A stretch of 64,000 nt of DNA, taken from positions 929,137 to 993,136 of the forward strand of contig NW_008705565.1 of the NCBI RefSeq assembly GCF_000186865.1, in the 5' to 3' direction. Shown here piece after piece: positions 47,055 to 56,508 of the stretch. This DNA comes from Aureococcus anophagefferens. Its lineage: Eukaryota; Sar; Pelagophyceae; Pelagomonadales; Pelagomonadaceae. Numbering within the stretch: the stretch's first letter is position 1; every line of letters starts with the position of its first letter. The notes under the pieces are model-generated. The model searched no databases. It saw nothing but the letters and a program-made list of their open reading frames with translations, and was not told the origin of the DNA. The position numbers and the translations under genes were made by a program.

Positions 47055-49337
47055 ATGGGTGTCATCGATGCGTCGGTCGTCGACACGCTGGGCCAGCTCC
47101 AGGCCCTCGCGCTCACGCTCGGGAGCGCCGCCCTCGAGCTCCCGCAGATCGTCGTGCTCGGCTCGCAGTCGTCGGGCAAGTCGAGCGCCATCGAGGCGCT
47201 CGTGGGCCTGAGCTTCCTGCCGCGCGGGTCCGGCATCGTGACGCGGTGCCCCCTGCTGCTCCACCTGCGGCCGCGCGAGGCCGGCGACGGCCGGGGCGAC
47301 TACGCCGTCTTCGGCCACCGGACGGACGTGTTCCACGACTTCGACGCGGTCCGGCGCGAGATCGAGGACCGCACGGCGGCCGTCGCGGGGCCCGGCAAGG
47401 GCATCTGCGGCACGCCCATCGTGCTCCGCGTCCACGCGTCCGGCGCGCCGGCGCTGACGCTCGTGGACCTGCCCGGCGTCACGAAGGTGCCCGTGCGCGG
47501 CCAGCCCGACGACATCGGCGACACGATCCGCGCGCTCTGCCAGGCCTTCGCGGCGAACCCGCGGTCCATCCTGCTCTGCGTGTCCGCGGCGACGCAGGAC
47601 CTCGCGAACTCCGACGCGCTCCTGCTCGCGCGCGAGGCGGACCCCTCGGGCGCGCGGACCATCGGCGTCCTCACCAAGGTCGACGCGATGGAGGACGGCA
47701 CGGACTGCGCGCCGACGCTCCGCAACGAGCTGCTGCCGCTCAAACTGGGCTACGTCGCCATCGTCTGCCGCGGCCAGCGGGACCTGGACCGGGGCCTGTC
47801 GTTAAGCGAGAGCCGCGCGAAGGAGCGCGCGTTCTTCGCGGCGAAACCGGCCTACGCCGACGTGCCCGCGGCGTGCGGCGTGCCGCGCCTCGCGGCGAAG
47901 CTGTCCGCGCTCCTCGTCGCGGCGACGGTCGACGCCGTGCCCGCGCTGCGCCGAGAGTGCGGCCGCCACCTCGCCATCGCCGAGGCCGAGGTGGCGCGGC
48001 TCGGGGGCGACGAGCCGGACGGCGGCGGCGACGCGGGCCGCGACTGCCTGGAGGCGGTGCTGGGCTACGCGCAGGCCTACGTGGCCCTCGTGCGCGACGG
48101 CGCCGCCGACGACGCCCTGGGCGCGCCGGGGAGCGCCGGGTCCGGCGCCGCGCGCGTCGCGTTCGTCTTCGAGCGCGTCTTCTCGGCGTCGCTCGAGAAG
48201 GTCGACGCGTTGGACGGCGTGAGCGACGACGACGTCCGCGACGCGCTCGCGGCGACGCGGGGCGCCGCGCCGGCGCTCTTCGCCCCGGAGAAGGCCTTCT
48301 ACTACGTCGTCCGCCAGCAGATCGGGCGCCTGCGGGAGCCGGGGCTCGCGTGCGTGGCGCTCGTCTGCGACGAGCTCGCGGCGTGCGCGCGGCGCGTCGG
48401 CGACGCGGCGCCGCGGTGCGGCCCGCGGCGCGTCGCGGCGCGGCGCCTCGCGCGCGCGCCGAAGCTCAAGGCCGCGATCCTCGACGCCGTCGCGGGCGTC
48501 GTCGGCGCCGCGCGCGCGCCCGCGCTGGCGAAAGTCGAGGATCTCGTCGACATGGAGCTCGCGCACGTGAACACGCGCCACCCGGACTTCCGCTCGGCCC
48601 TCGGCGACTTCACGGTGTCCATCGGCGCCCTCGTCGGCGGCGGCGGCGGCTTCTCCGACGACGAGGACGAGGAAGCGGTGGAGGCGCCGCCGCCCGCCGC
48701 GGAGAAGACGCCCGACGCGCCGCGCGGCTGGTTCGGCGCGCTCACGGACGCGACGCCGCCCAAGCCGGCGCCGCGCCGCGACCGCCGCGAGTCCTTCGTG
48801 CTCCGCGACGCGCCGCGGCGCGGCGGCGCGCCGAAGCCGCGGCGGCCGAAGAAGCTCGACGCGTCCTCCGAAGTCGACGCCGTCAAGGCGCTCGTCCGCG
48901 CGTACTTCTCCGTCGTCCGCAAGACCTTCTGCGACCTCGTGCCCAAGATCGTCATGACCCACGTCGTCGGTAAGGTCGAGGCGACGCTCCAGACGACGCT
49001 CATGGCCGACGTCTACGCGGGAGGGGACCACGCCGCGCTCCTCGCGGAGGACGGCGACGCGGCGGCCGCGCGCGCGCGGGCGCTCCAGGAGCGCGCGACG
49101 CTGCGCGGCGCCCTCGCGCTCCTCGACGCCGTCGAGCGCGCGCCGAAGACGCCGAAGCGCACGGAGGACAGCCTCGACGGCCTCGACGACGCGCCGAGCC
49201 CCGCGCTCCGCGAGGACCGGCGCAACACCATCACGGAGCGCCGCCGCAACCGGTCCCCGATGAAGGCCGCGAGCCCGGCGCCCCGCTTCGCGACGAGCCC
49301 GACGCCCCGCTTCAAGGAGAACGCCCGCAAGTACTAG
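47055..49337 (+). CDS. Dynamin-like GTPase (DRP)
   Basis: The product has 760 residues. The GTPase domain is complete: G1 GSQSSGKSS (about 36), the following PRGSGIVTRCPL with the switch threonine, G3 DLPGVTKV (about 137) and G4 TKVD (about 207). The middle and stalk helices run to about 530, a disordered insert with acidic and basic stretches follows (about 530-600), and a GTPase effector-domain helix ends the fold (SSEVDAVKALVRAYFSVVRK ... PKIVMTHVVGKV). There is no PH domain. Family members constrict membranes in mitochondrial, peroxisomal or vesicle fission; which one is not shown. ATG 47055 is chosen because the upstream frame has no family sequence. Confidence 0.92.
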   Translation: MGVIDASVVDTLGQLQALALTLGSAALELPQIVVLGSQSSGKSSAIEALVGLSFLPRGSGIVTRCPLLLHLRPREAGDGRGDYAVFGHRTDVFHDFDAVRREIEDRTAAVAGPGKGICGTPIVLRVHASGAPALTLVDLPGVTKVPVRGQPDDIGDTIRALCQAFAANPRSILLCVSAATQDLANSDALLLAREADPSGARTIGVLTKVDAMEDGTDCAPTLRNELLPLKLGYVAIVCRGQRDLDRGLSLSESRAKERAFFAAKPAYADVPAACGVPRLAAKLSALLVAATVDAVPALRRECGRHLAIAEAEVARLGGDEPDGGGDAGRDCLEAVLGYAQAYVALVRDGAADDALGAPGSAGSGAARVAFVFERVFSASLEKVDALDGVSDDDVRDALAATRGAAPALFAPEKAFYYVVRQQIGRLREPGLACVALVCDELAACARRVGDAAPRCGPRRVAARRLARAPKLKAAILDAVAGVVGAARAPALAKVEDLVDMELAHVNTRHPDFRSALGDFTVSIGALVGGGGGFSDDEDEEAVEAPPPAAEKTPDAPRGWFGALTDATPPKPAPRRDRRESFVLRDAPRRGGAPKPRRPKKLDASSEVDAVKALVRAYFSVVRKTFCDLVPKIVMTHVVGKVEATLQTTLMADVYAGGDHAALLAEDGDAAAARARALQERATLRGALALLDAVERAPKTPKRTEDSLDGLDDAPSPALREDRRNTITERRRNRSPMKAASPAPRFATSPTPRFKENARKY

Positions 49338-49351
49338 GCGTCTTACATAAC

Positions 49352-50119
49352 TCACGCCTCGCCGGGCTCCGGGTCCGCGTCCGCGCCGTCCAAAAAGTCC
49401 GTGAAGCACTTCATCTCCTCGGACGCGAGGCACGTGGCGAGCATGTAGAGGAAGGCGCCGCGGAAGACGAGCACCCAGAGCACGAACAGGCCCGGCAGCG
49501 ACAGGAACCACCACAGATTCGCGCGCCGCCAGAGCGCGGGCGCGACGGTCCGCTCGAGCTGGTCCTCGAGCTCGCCGACGGTGCCCAGGTTCATGACGGG
49601 CACGTGCGCCCGCTGGAGCTTCGCGGCGAGGGGCATCTGCGCGTTGATCTTCGCCTTCGCGGCGGCCTCGTCGCAGCCGTCGCGCTCGACCAGACGCGCG
49701 AGCTGCTGGTCGCTGGAAGTACCGACGACGACGTAGCTCGCGCAGATGCTCGAGAGGCCCGCGGTCTCGAAGAGCAGCGGCGCGTCGAGGACGACGAGCC
49801 GCGTGCCCGCGAGGAAGTGGCCGAGGAGCTCGAGGCCCATCGCGCGCAAGATGTGGCCGCGCATCAGGACGTTCAGCTTCCTGCGCTGCGCGGCGTCGTT
49901 GAAGATGAGCGAGCCGAGCTTGCCGCGGTCGAGGCAGCCGTCGGCGTCGACGACGCCGGGGAAGCTGCGCCCGAGCTCGTAGACGACGCGCGTCCGGGGC
50001 TTTTGCAGGCGCCGCACGATCTCGTCGAGGTCCACGACGGCGATCTCCTGCCTGCGCAGCCAGGCGCTCACCGTCGACTTGCCGCAGGCGATGCCGCCGG
50101 TCAAGCCGACTATCTTCAT
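49352..50119 (-). CDS. coaE: Dephospho-CoA kinase with C-terminal membrane helix
   Basis: The product has 255 residues. It catalyses the last step of coenzyme A synthesis, phosphorylation of the 3'-hydroxyl of dephospho-CoA. The P-loop GLTGGIACGKST is at residues 5-16, followed by family blocks (VVDLDEIVRRL, GCLDRGKLGSLIF, VVLDAPLLFETAGL, INAQMPLAAK). After the usual domain, a hydrophobic helix (WWFLSLPGLFVLWVLVF) and a second short one suggest membrane attachment, seen also in some eukaryotic DCAKD-type proteins. The stop is 14 bases from the dynamin-like stop (convergent). Confidence 0.93.
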   Translation of the reverse strand: MKIVGLTGGIACGKSTVSAWLRRQEIAVVDLDEIVRRLQKPRTRVVYELGRSFPGVVDADGCLDRGKLGSLIFNDAAQRRKLNVLMRGHILRAMGLELLGHFLAGTRLVVLDAPLLFETAGLSSICASYVVVGTSSDQQLARLVERDGCDEAAAKAKINAQMPLAAKLQRAHVPVMNLGTVGELEDQLERTVAPALWRRANLWWFLSLPGLFVLWVLVFRGAFLYMLATCLASEEMKCFTDFLDGADADPEPGEA

Positions 50120-50292
50120 TGCGGTGTTGTGCGCGGCGGCGACGGCACAGTGTGTCGAGCTTGCGATGCTGTGGCAAAAATTGGCAAAATGTTTCGAGGT
50201 GAACCATAAATAAGCAGCCCAAGTTTACCTGGGTCGGCCTCGTCCTGGACGCTGTACACTGCGCCGAGGGTCCGCTACCGGGGCTCGAATCG

Positions 50293-51018
50293 ATGGCGAT
50301 TCCCCTGGGCGACATTACCAAGGCCATGGAGAAGTCCCTCGAGCGGCGCGCGTGCGATTTGTGCGCGCAGCAATCGCCGCTCACGGTCAAACCGCTCCAA
50401 CTCTGCGGTCGCTGCGGCGGTCGTCGATATTGCTCTGTCGAGTGTCAACGCATGGATTGGCCGCGGCACAAAGCCCGGTGCGCCAAGCGCCCCTCGGCTG
50501 GCCCGAACAAGGAGCCCCTGCGCACGAAGGCCGACCGTGACCACGACGCGAAGGTGCGCGCCGACGAACAGGCGATGGCGATGGAAAGTCTGCGCTCTAA
50601 GCGGCCCAGTGACGTCAACCATCTAGGATGCCTAGCGACCAACAATATGGCAGCATATATCAGCGACGAGAATCCGACGCCCATGGGGATTAAGGCCCTG
50701 GCCGGGACTGGCCTCCGCGAACGAGTCGCGTCAGGCGAGCTGAGCAGCGCTGGGCTTGGCGCCCATCTTTACTGTGCTCGATCGAGGTTTGTCCATGAGA
50801 CTTTCATCGGTGTCGTGCAGTTGATGGATCAGCATCGCGCAGGCGCGCACGTGACCTTTTACCTCATGATGTTTGCCCGCAACGAACCCAGTTGGACCCG
50901 GGAGTACGCCGCTTTGACGGCTCTCTTCAATCGCGCGATGGCGGGGGAGGTACCGGGGTGCCGCGAGTTGGTTTTGCAACTCTTGCGCTCTCGCGTACGC
51001 ACGCCTCCCGCCCCCTAA
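50293..51018 (+). CDS. MYND zinc-finger protein
   Basis: The product has 241 residues. A MYND finger occupies about residues 21-61 (CDLCAQQ, CGRCGGRRYCSVECQ, HKARC). The rest has no recognised domain. Codon use is noticeably less GC-biased than in neighbours, as in the 3' half of the MYND-RING-Sel1 gene at 907. MYND fingers mediate protein binding. A role in transcription or ubiquitin pathways cannot be chosen. ATG 50293. Confidence 0.8.
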   Translation: MAIPLGDITKAMEKSLERRACDLCAQQSPLTVKPLQLCGRCGGRRYCSVECQRMDWPRHKARCAKRPSAGPNKEPLRTKADRDHDAKVRADEQAMAMESLRSKRPSDVNHLGCLATNNMAAYISDENPTPMGIKALAGTGLRERVASGELSSAGLGAHLYCARSRFVHETFIGVVQLMDQHRAGAHVTFYLMMFARNEPSWTREYAALTALFNRAMAGEVPGCRELVLQLLRSRVRTPPAP

Positions 51019-51118
51019 CACCCGAGGTCTCCTGTACAGTTAAGCTGGGGGAGCGCGCGGCGGCCCGGGGCGTCCGGCGCGCGGTCCCGCGGTCGATGGT
51101 CGATCGGAGGGCGCGGAA

Positions 51119-52705
51119 TCACCGGGCCTTGACCTGCTCCGCCGCGGCCTTGTCGATGTTGCACTTGTCCATGAAGAAGCAGTCGTGGATGAGCTTCAGC
51201 GCGCGGTCGGCGTCCGCGTCGAGGAGCACGAGCGAGATGTTGACCTTCGACGCGCCCTGGCTGAGCATCTCCACGGCGATGCCGTTGGAGAAGAGGACCA
51301 TGAAGACCTTGGCCAGCAGCTCCGTGGACCGCGTGACGTCGGCGATGAAGGAGACGATGGCGCGGTCGCGCTTGACGTCGACGTAGGCGATCTCCTCGAG
51401 CTGCGCGCGGCCGTCGCGCGACAGGTCGCCGCCCTTGCGCTCGAGCGTCAGGGACACGGAGACCTCGGACGTCGCGACGACGTCGACGGAGACGCCGTCG
51501 GCCTCGAAGACGTCGAAGATGCGCTTGAGGAAGCCCGCCTGGCCGAGCATGCGCGTGGAGGAGACGTCGACGAGCGTCACGGACCGCTTCGACGTGAGCG
51601 CGGTGAGGAGCGGCGCCTCGGCGCCGGCCTTGCGCCGCGCGGCGGCGATGGTCGCCTCGTCGCCGATGAGCGTGCCCTCGTGGGCCGGGTTGTAGGAGTT
51701 CTTGACGCGCACGGGCACGCAGGCCTTGGACGCCGGCAGCATCGAGATCGGGTGGAGCACCTGCGCGCCAAAGTAGGCGAGCTCCGCCGCCTCCTCGTAG
51801 GTCACGTAGGGCACGGGCACGGCCTCGGGGATGACGCGCGGGTCCGCGGACATCATGCCGTCGACGTCCTTCCAGACCTGGACCTCGGCGTAGAAGTCGC
51901 GCTCGGGCTCGTGCCGGAAGCACGCGCCGAGCACCGTCGCCGTCAGGTCCGAGCCGCCGCGGCCCAGGGTCGTCACGCGGCCCTCGGCGTCCTTGCCGAT
52001 GTAGCCCGTGACCACGGGCACCTCGTCGCGGTCCCGGACCATGGACCGCAGGCATTTCGCCATGTCGGGGTAGCAGCCCTCGTCGACGGTCGCCTCGCCG
52101 AAGGCGCCCGTGGTCCGCAGCCCGAGCTTCCAGGACTCGCAGGGCACGGCCTTGATGCCGTGGGCCTCGACGAGCTGCGCCGCCAAAATCCGCGAGCTCA
52201 TGCGCTCGCCGTACGACACGAGCAAATCCTTCGTCCGCGGCGTGAGCTCGCGGACCATGGACACGCCGTCGAGCAGGGACTCGAGCTCGCGGAGCAGGGC
52301 GCGCACCTCGTAGCCGCAGGACGCCGGCAGCGCCAACGCGTCGAGCGTCTCGAGGTGGAGCGCGCGCAGGTGGTCGATGCGCACGCGGCCCTCCGCGAGC
52401 GCCTGCCGCCCGGCGGCCTCGATCTCGTTCGTCGTCTTCCCCATGGCGCTGAGCACGATCGTCGGCACGATGCCCTCGTCCATGCGATCTGCGATGAGCT
52501 TCGCCACGTGCTCGATGCGCTCCGCGTTGGGGACGCTGGACCCGCCAAATTTCATAACGACCCGATTCTTGCTCGCCGCGGCGGCGGCGGCGCGGGCTTC
52601 GGCCCAGTCCCCGGCGGCATTTAAAACACGGTTCGTCCGGATGGACGTCACGGGACCGCGCAGCGCGCTGGCGACCCCGACGAGGAGGATTTTAAGTCGC
52701 CACAT
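51119..52705 (-). CDS. Aspartate kinase (plastid-targeted form)
   Basis: The product has 528 residues. It starts the aspartate pathway by phosphorylating aspartate, leading to lysine, threonine and methionine. A hydrophobic leader (LKILLVGVASALRGP) suggests signal-peptide-led plastid import. The kinase domain opens with VMKFGGSSVPNAERI and contains GRGGSDLTATVLGA and VWKDVDGMMSADPRV. Two C-terminal ACT-type regulatory repeats follow (RSVTLVDVSSTRMLGQAGFL; AIVSFIADVTRSTELLAKVF), implying feedback control by amino acids. LL-diaminopimelate aminotransferase, a later lysine enzyme, is about 2.4 kb away. Confidence 0.95.
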   Translation of the reverse strand: MWRLKILLVGVASALRGPVTSIRTNRVLNAAGDWAEARAAAAAASKNRVVMKFGGSSVPNAERIEHVAKLIADRMDEGIVPTIVLSAMGKTTNEIEAAGRQALAEGRVRIDHLRALHLETLDALALPASCGYEVRALLRELESLLDGVSMVRELTPRTKDLLVSYGERMSSRILAAQLVEAHGIKAVPCESWKLGLRTTGAFGEATVDEGCYPDMAKCLRSMVRDRDEVPVVTGYIGKDAEGRVTTLGRGGSDLTATVLGACFRHEPERDFYAEVQVWKDVDGMMSADPRVIPEAVPVPYVTYEEAAELAYFGAQVLHPISMLPASKACVPVRVKNSYNPAHEGTLIGDEATIAAARRKAGAEAPLLTALTSKRSVTLVDVSSTRMLGQAGFLKRIFDVFEADGVSVDVVATSEVSVSLTLERKGGDLSRDGRAQLEEIAYVDVKRDRAIVSFIADVTRSTELLAKVFMVLFSNGIAVEMLSQGASKVNISLVLLDADADRALKLIHDCFFMDKCNIDKAAAEQVKAR

Positions 52706-52883
52706 CTCCTGCCACAGAGGAAGTCGTCGTTGAACCGTCTAGCCTCCCTCTTCGCTATTCGAGTTATTCGCATCATCGTGTCCGCCGTACGCGTCCGCGG
52801 CGCCCCTAAGCCTGGTTCCTCCCTAGCGCCCTCGCATCGCAGTCCTATCCGAATCAGCGCCCAAAAAACAGGAGCACCAGACC

Positions 52884-53576
52884 TTAGCCCGGCGGCGGCG
52901 GCGGCGCGTTCGCGCGGAGCGCCTTCGCGAGGCGCTCGAGGTCCGCCATGAGGTCCGTCGTCGCCTTGAGCACCGCCGGCGGCGGCGCCTGGCCCTTGGT
53001 CTCGAGGACCTTGAGGTAGGCGACGAACGCGTCGGCCGCGTCGGCCGTGAGCACGAACTTGGGCCAGTCGTCCGCCGCGGCCTCGGCCGCGCTCCGCGAC
53101 GCGACGGCGCGCGGCAGGAGCGGGTAGTCCGCGCGCGCCATGGCCACGAGCGCCCGGCGCCGCATGTTTCCGTCGCAGGCGTCGTCGTCGACGGACGGCC
53201 GCGCGAGCGTCGCGCGGACGTCGCGCATGCGGTCGACGTAGTAGGCCATGGCCTGCACGGTGCGCCGCCGCGCGTCGCCCGGCGGCACGGCCTCGCCCTC
53301 GAGGGCCTCGGCGAAGCCGAAGACCGCGCGCTCGTAGTACTTGAGCACCGCGCGCCTCCCCGCGCCGTCCGTCTCGAGCGTCTGCGCGTCGAGCTTCGAC
53401 GCGATCTGCGCGTGGCGGTTCGCCTCCATGGCCTTGCCGCGCGCCTCGGACCGCGCCGCGAGCGCCGACCGCCGCGCCGCCTCCTCGTCCGCCGCCTTGG
53501 ACTCGTCGGCGGCGCCCGCGAGCACCTCGGCCAGCGCCGCCTCGGCGGCGGCGTCGTCGACCTCCATGTTGCTCAT
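52884..53576 (-). CDS. Hypothetical protein with a possible MIT-like helical domain
   Basis: The product has 230 residues. A helical region (about 60-115; GAGRRAVLKYYERAVFGFAE ... MAYYVDRMRDVRATL) resembles an MIT domain, which binds ESCRT-III tails, but the match is weak. The N-terminus is acidic, and the C-terminal helix (LKVLETKGQAPPPAVL ... LERLAKALRAN) ends in a Pro run. ATG 53576 is the first real ATG; the preceding GTG is not used. Confidence 0.5.
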   Translation of the reverse strand: MSNMEVDDAAAEAALAEVLAGAADESKAADEEAARRSALAARSEARGKAMEANRHAQIASKLDAQTLETDGAGRRAVLKYYERAVFGFAEALEGEAVPPGDARRRTVQAMAYYVDRMRDVRATLARPSVDDDACDGNMRRRALVAMARADYPLLPRAVASRSAAEAAADDWPKFVLTADAADAFVAYLKVLETKGQAPPPAVLKATTDLMADLERLAKALRANAPPPPPG

Positions 53577-53818
53577 GGCCACGCCGCTGGCCGATGGGGG
53601 CCAGGAGCTCGTCCATCGCGTCCTTGTCCATTCTGACGGCCACGAACGCAGGCTCGGACGGCCGCGAACGACGGGCCCAGACGCGCCTCAGGCTCTCCTT
53701 CTCATTGATCGCATCGATCATGCAGTGCAAGGTCCGGGATATTGAAGGCAAAGTCGATTCCGCCAACACACCTCGAGGCTGTTATCGCGCCCCGCGGCGC
53801 CGCGCGGTGCGTGCGCGG

Positions 53819-54811
53819 TCACTGGACGCAGGACTCGTAGGCGGGGACCATGTACTTGATGTTGACGAACGCGTTGGGCCCGCCCGTCTTCTCGAGGAGC
53901 TCGAGCGTCTCGAGGACGGCCGTGCCCAGGTCCGTGCCCTTGCGCTGGCCGTAGAAGATGGCGTCGCCTAAATTCTGGCGCTTCGTGAAGAACAGATTCA
54001 TGACGGAGAGGAGCTGGCGGTAGAAGGGCACGAGCGCCTCGCCGACGCCGTAGTTCGAGAGCACGATCTTCTGGAGCGCGCGGAGCGCGGCGTGGACGAT
54101 GTCCGGGTCCTTCGTGTTCAGCGCGAGGCGGATGGGCTTGATGAGGTCCGGCAGGCAGGGCAGCACGCAGTCCGGGAAGCCCTTGGCCTCCTCGATGAGC
54201 TCGTCGAAGCCCTGGCGCGCGACGAACTGGTACGGCGACTCCGTGCACCGGATGCCGTCCAAGAAGATGGGCAGGTAGTGCTCGTAGTCGAGCTGGAGGA
54301 GCGGGCAGATCCAGGACAGGTTGTTCCCGGAGCCCCGGTGCTCGATGGAGCAGGGCAGCTCGCCGCGGCGGTAGCGGATCGGGAACATGGTGGCTTCGAC
54401 CTTCGTTTTTCGGAAGACGCCCGCGACGGGGCCCTTGAAGGGCCGCCGCTCGCGCACGGCCTCCTCGAATTCCTGGGACTTGACCGTCTTCCTCAGGAGC
54501 TGGCGCATGCGCAGGCTCTCGGCCTCGCCGCCGCGCTTGAGCCGCGGGTTCACGATGGAGCTCGGGAGCTCCGCGCGGTGGAACGTCGTCGGCCGCTCGC
54601 GGCGCCGCCGCGGCGCCGCGTAGGTCTCGCCCGCGGCGGCGGGTTGCGGCTCGGGCGCCGCGAGGGACCGCGACTTGGACGCGCGCATCTTCTTCGCGAG
54701 GAGCGACGACGTGCTCGAGCAGCGCTCATCCAGCAGGGCCATCTGCTGGAGCAGGAGCTGCTTCCGCTGCGCGAGCTCCTGCGCGTCCCCGTGCGCGGGC
54801 AGGGACCGCAT
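53819..54811 (-). CDS. PACRG: PACRG-like axonemal protein
   Basis: The product has 330 residues. The C-terminal 200 residues match the parkin co-regulated gene product: FPIRYRRGELPCSIEHRGSG, LQLDYEHYLPIFLDGIRC, PYQFVARQGFDELIEEAKG, GVGEALVPFYRQLLSVMN, and the end GGPNAFVNIKYMVPAYESC. PACRG sits in the inner junction between the A and B tubules of axonemal doublets and supports ciliary motility. The N-terminal 115 residues are basic and disordered, longer than in animal PACRG. ATG 54811 is chosen; the frame stays open further upstream without family sequence. Confidence 0.93.
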   Translation of the reverse strand: MRSLPAHGDAQELAQRKQLLLQQMALLDERCSSTSSLLAKKMRASKSRSLAAPEPQPAAAGETYAAPRRRRERPTTFHRAELPSSIVNPRLKRGGEAESLRMRQLLRKTVKSQEFEEAVRERRPFKGPVAGVFRKTKVEATMFPIRYRRGELPCSIEHRGSGNNLSWICPLLQLDYEHYLPIFLDGIRCTESPYQFVARQGFDELIEEAKGFPDCVLPCLPDLIKPIRLALNTKDPDIVHAALRALQKIVLSNYGVGEALVPFYRQLLSVMNLFFTKRQNLGDAIFYGQRKGTDLGTAVLETLELLEKTGGPNAFVNIKYMVPAYESCVQ

Positions 54812-55153
54812 GGTTCCCAGGGACGGCGCCGCGAAGGCGCTTTCAACGAGGCGAACTTCGAGAAGGCGACGGCGCGGCTTGCGGTCCGCGACGATCCGTC
54901 GGCGCCGAAGTCCGCGCAGTCCGGCCCGGCGAAGAAGAGGGGCGGCAACAGCAAGCAGCAGGACGGCGGCCGCGGGCGCCGCAGGGCAGCCCGGAGGAGC
55001 ACGGACCGCCGGGAGCCCCAGCGCAGCGCGTATCGGTACGAGGAGAAGATGGATACCACACCTCAAGATGCAGTCTCAGTCGCGGCATCGCCGCCTCTGC
55101 GTCGACAAGAGCGTGCTGCTTCCTGCTTCGCCTGCAAGCCCTGTAGCAGTGCC

Positions 55154-56443
55154 ATGGCGCCCCGGTCCCTGCTCGCCCTGCTGGCCCTCGCGGCCAGCGC
55201 CGGCGCGCTCAACGTCGTGCGCAACAAGAACTTCGGCAAGCTCCAGGGCGGCTACCTCTTCCCCGAGATCGGCCGGCGCCGCACGGCCTTCGCCGAGAAG
55301 AACCCGGAGCTCGCGGAGAAGATCATCAGCCTGGGCATCGGCGACACGACGAAGCCCATCCCCGAGCACATCCTGTCGGGCCTCGTCAACGGCGCGAAGA
55401 AGCTCGGCACCGTCGAGGGCTACAGCGGCTACGGCGCGGAGCAGGGCAAGGGCGACCTCCGCGAGAAGATCGCCGCGTCGTGCTACGGCGACCGCGTCAA
55501 GGCGTCCGAGGTCTTCGTGTCCGACGGCGCCAAGTGCGACATCAGCCGCCTCCAGCTCATGTTCGGCTCCGATGTCGTCTCCGCCGTGCAGGACCCCTCG
55601 TATCCCGTCTACGTCGACACGTCCGTCATGATGGGCCAGACGGGCGAGGTCAACAAGGAGACGGGCCAGTTCGACAAGCTCGTCTACATGCCCTGCGCCG
55701 CCGCCGACGACTTCTTCCCGGACCTCGCCAAGGTGCCGCGCGCGGACGTCTACTACTTCTGCAGCCCCAACAACCCGACGGGCGCGGTCGCGACGCGCGC
55801 GCAGCTCGAGGCCCTCGTGGCCCGCGCGCTGAAGGACGGGTCCATCCTCGTCTTCGACGCCGCCTACGCGCCCTTCATCCGCTCCGAGGGCACGCCGACG
55901 TCCATCTTCGAGATCGAGGGCAGCCGCCAGTGCGCGATCGAGGTCAACTCGTTCTCCAAGTACGCGGGCTTCACGGGCGCGCGCCTCGGCTGGACCGTCG
56001 TGCCCGACGAGCTCACCTACTCCGACGGGTCCTCGGTCCGCGACGACTTCAACCGCGTCATGACGACGGGCTTCAACGGCGCGTCGAACATCGTCCAGGA
56101 GGGCGGCATGGCGTGCCTCGACCCCGAGGGCAAGAAGGAGATCGACACGCTCATCGACTACTACCTCGGCAACGCGGAGATCCTCCGCGGCCTCGCCGAC
56201 GACCTCGGCCTCGACCACTACGGCGGCGTCGACTCGCCCTACGTCTTCGTCGACCTCAAGGGCCACAGCTCCTGGGACACGTTCTCGACGATCCTCGAGG
56301 AGGCGCAGGTCGTCACGATCCCCGGCGCGGGCTTCGGCCCGGGCGGCGAGGGCTACCTCCGCTTCTCCGCCTTCGCGCCCCGCGAGGCCTGCCTGGAGGC
56401 CCGCGAGCGCATCTCCAAGATCGACATCTTCAAGGGCCAATAG
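55154..56443 (+). CDS. dapL: LL-diaminopimelate aminotransferase
   Basis: The product has 429 residues. It converts tetrahydrodipicolinate directly to LL-2,6-diaminopimelate in lysine synthesis, using PLP and glutamate. A hydrophobic leader (LLALLALAASAGA) suggests plastid import. Family blocks are complete: FPEIGRRRTAF, LGIGDTTKPIPEHI, GYSGYGAEQGKGDLREKIA, DPSYPVYVDTSV, CSPNNPTGAV, and the PLP-lysine segment NSFSKYAGFTGARLGW. The length is normal. Start ATG 55154 (GCCATGG context). Confidence 0.96.
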   Translation: MAPRSLLALLALAASAGALNVVRNKNFGKLQGGYLFPEIGRRRTAFAEKNPELAEKIISLGIGDTTKPIPEHILSGLVNGAKKLGTVEGYSGYGAEQGKGDLREKIAASCYGDRVKASEVFVSDGAKCDISRLQLMFGSDVVSAVQDPSYPVYVDTSVMMGQTGEVNKETGQFDKLVYMPCAAADDFFPDLAKVPRADVYYFCSPNNPTGAVATRAQLEALVARALKDGSILVFDAAYAPFIRSEGTPTSIFEIEGSRQCAIEVNSFSKYAGFTGARLGWTVVPDELTYSDGSSVRDDFNRVMTTGFNGASNIVQEGGMACLDPEGKKEIDTLIDYYLGNAEILRGLADDLGLDHYGGVDSPYVFVDLKGHSSWDTFSTILEEAQVVTIPGAGFGPGGEGYLRFSAFAPREACLEARERISKIDIFKGQ

Positions 56444-56508
56444 GCGCGCGGCCTCGCCGGCGCGCCGCCCCAAGCAGCCCGAGCAGCGCCGCGGCCCCGC
56501 GTAAGACC

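Noticed and set aside
54092..55153. Extension of the dapL frame upstream of 55154
   Set aside because: It is antisense to PACRG, and the ATG at 55154 begins a typical leader.
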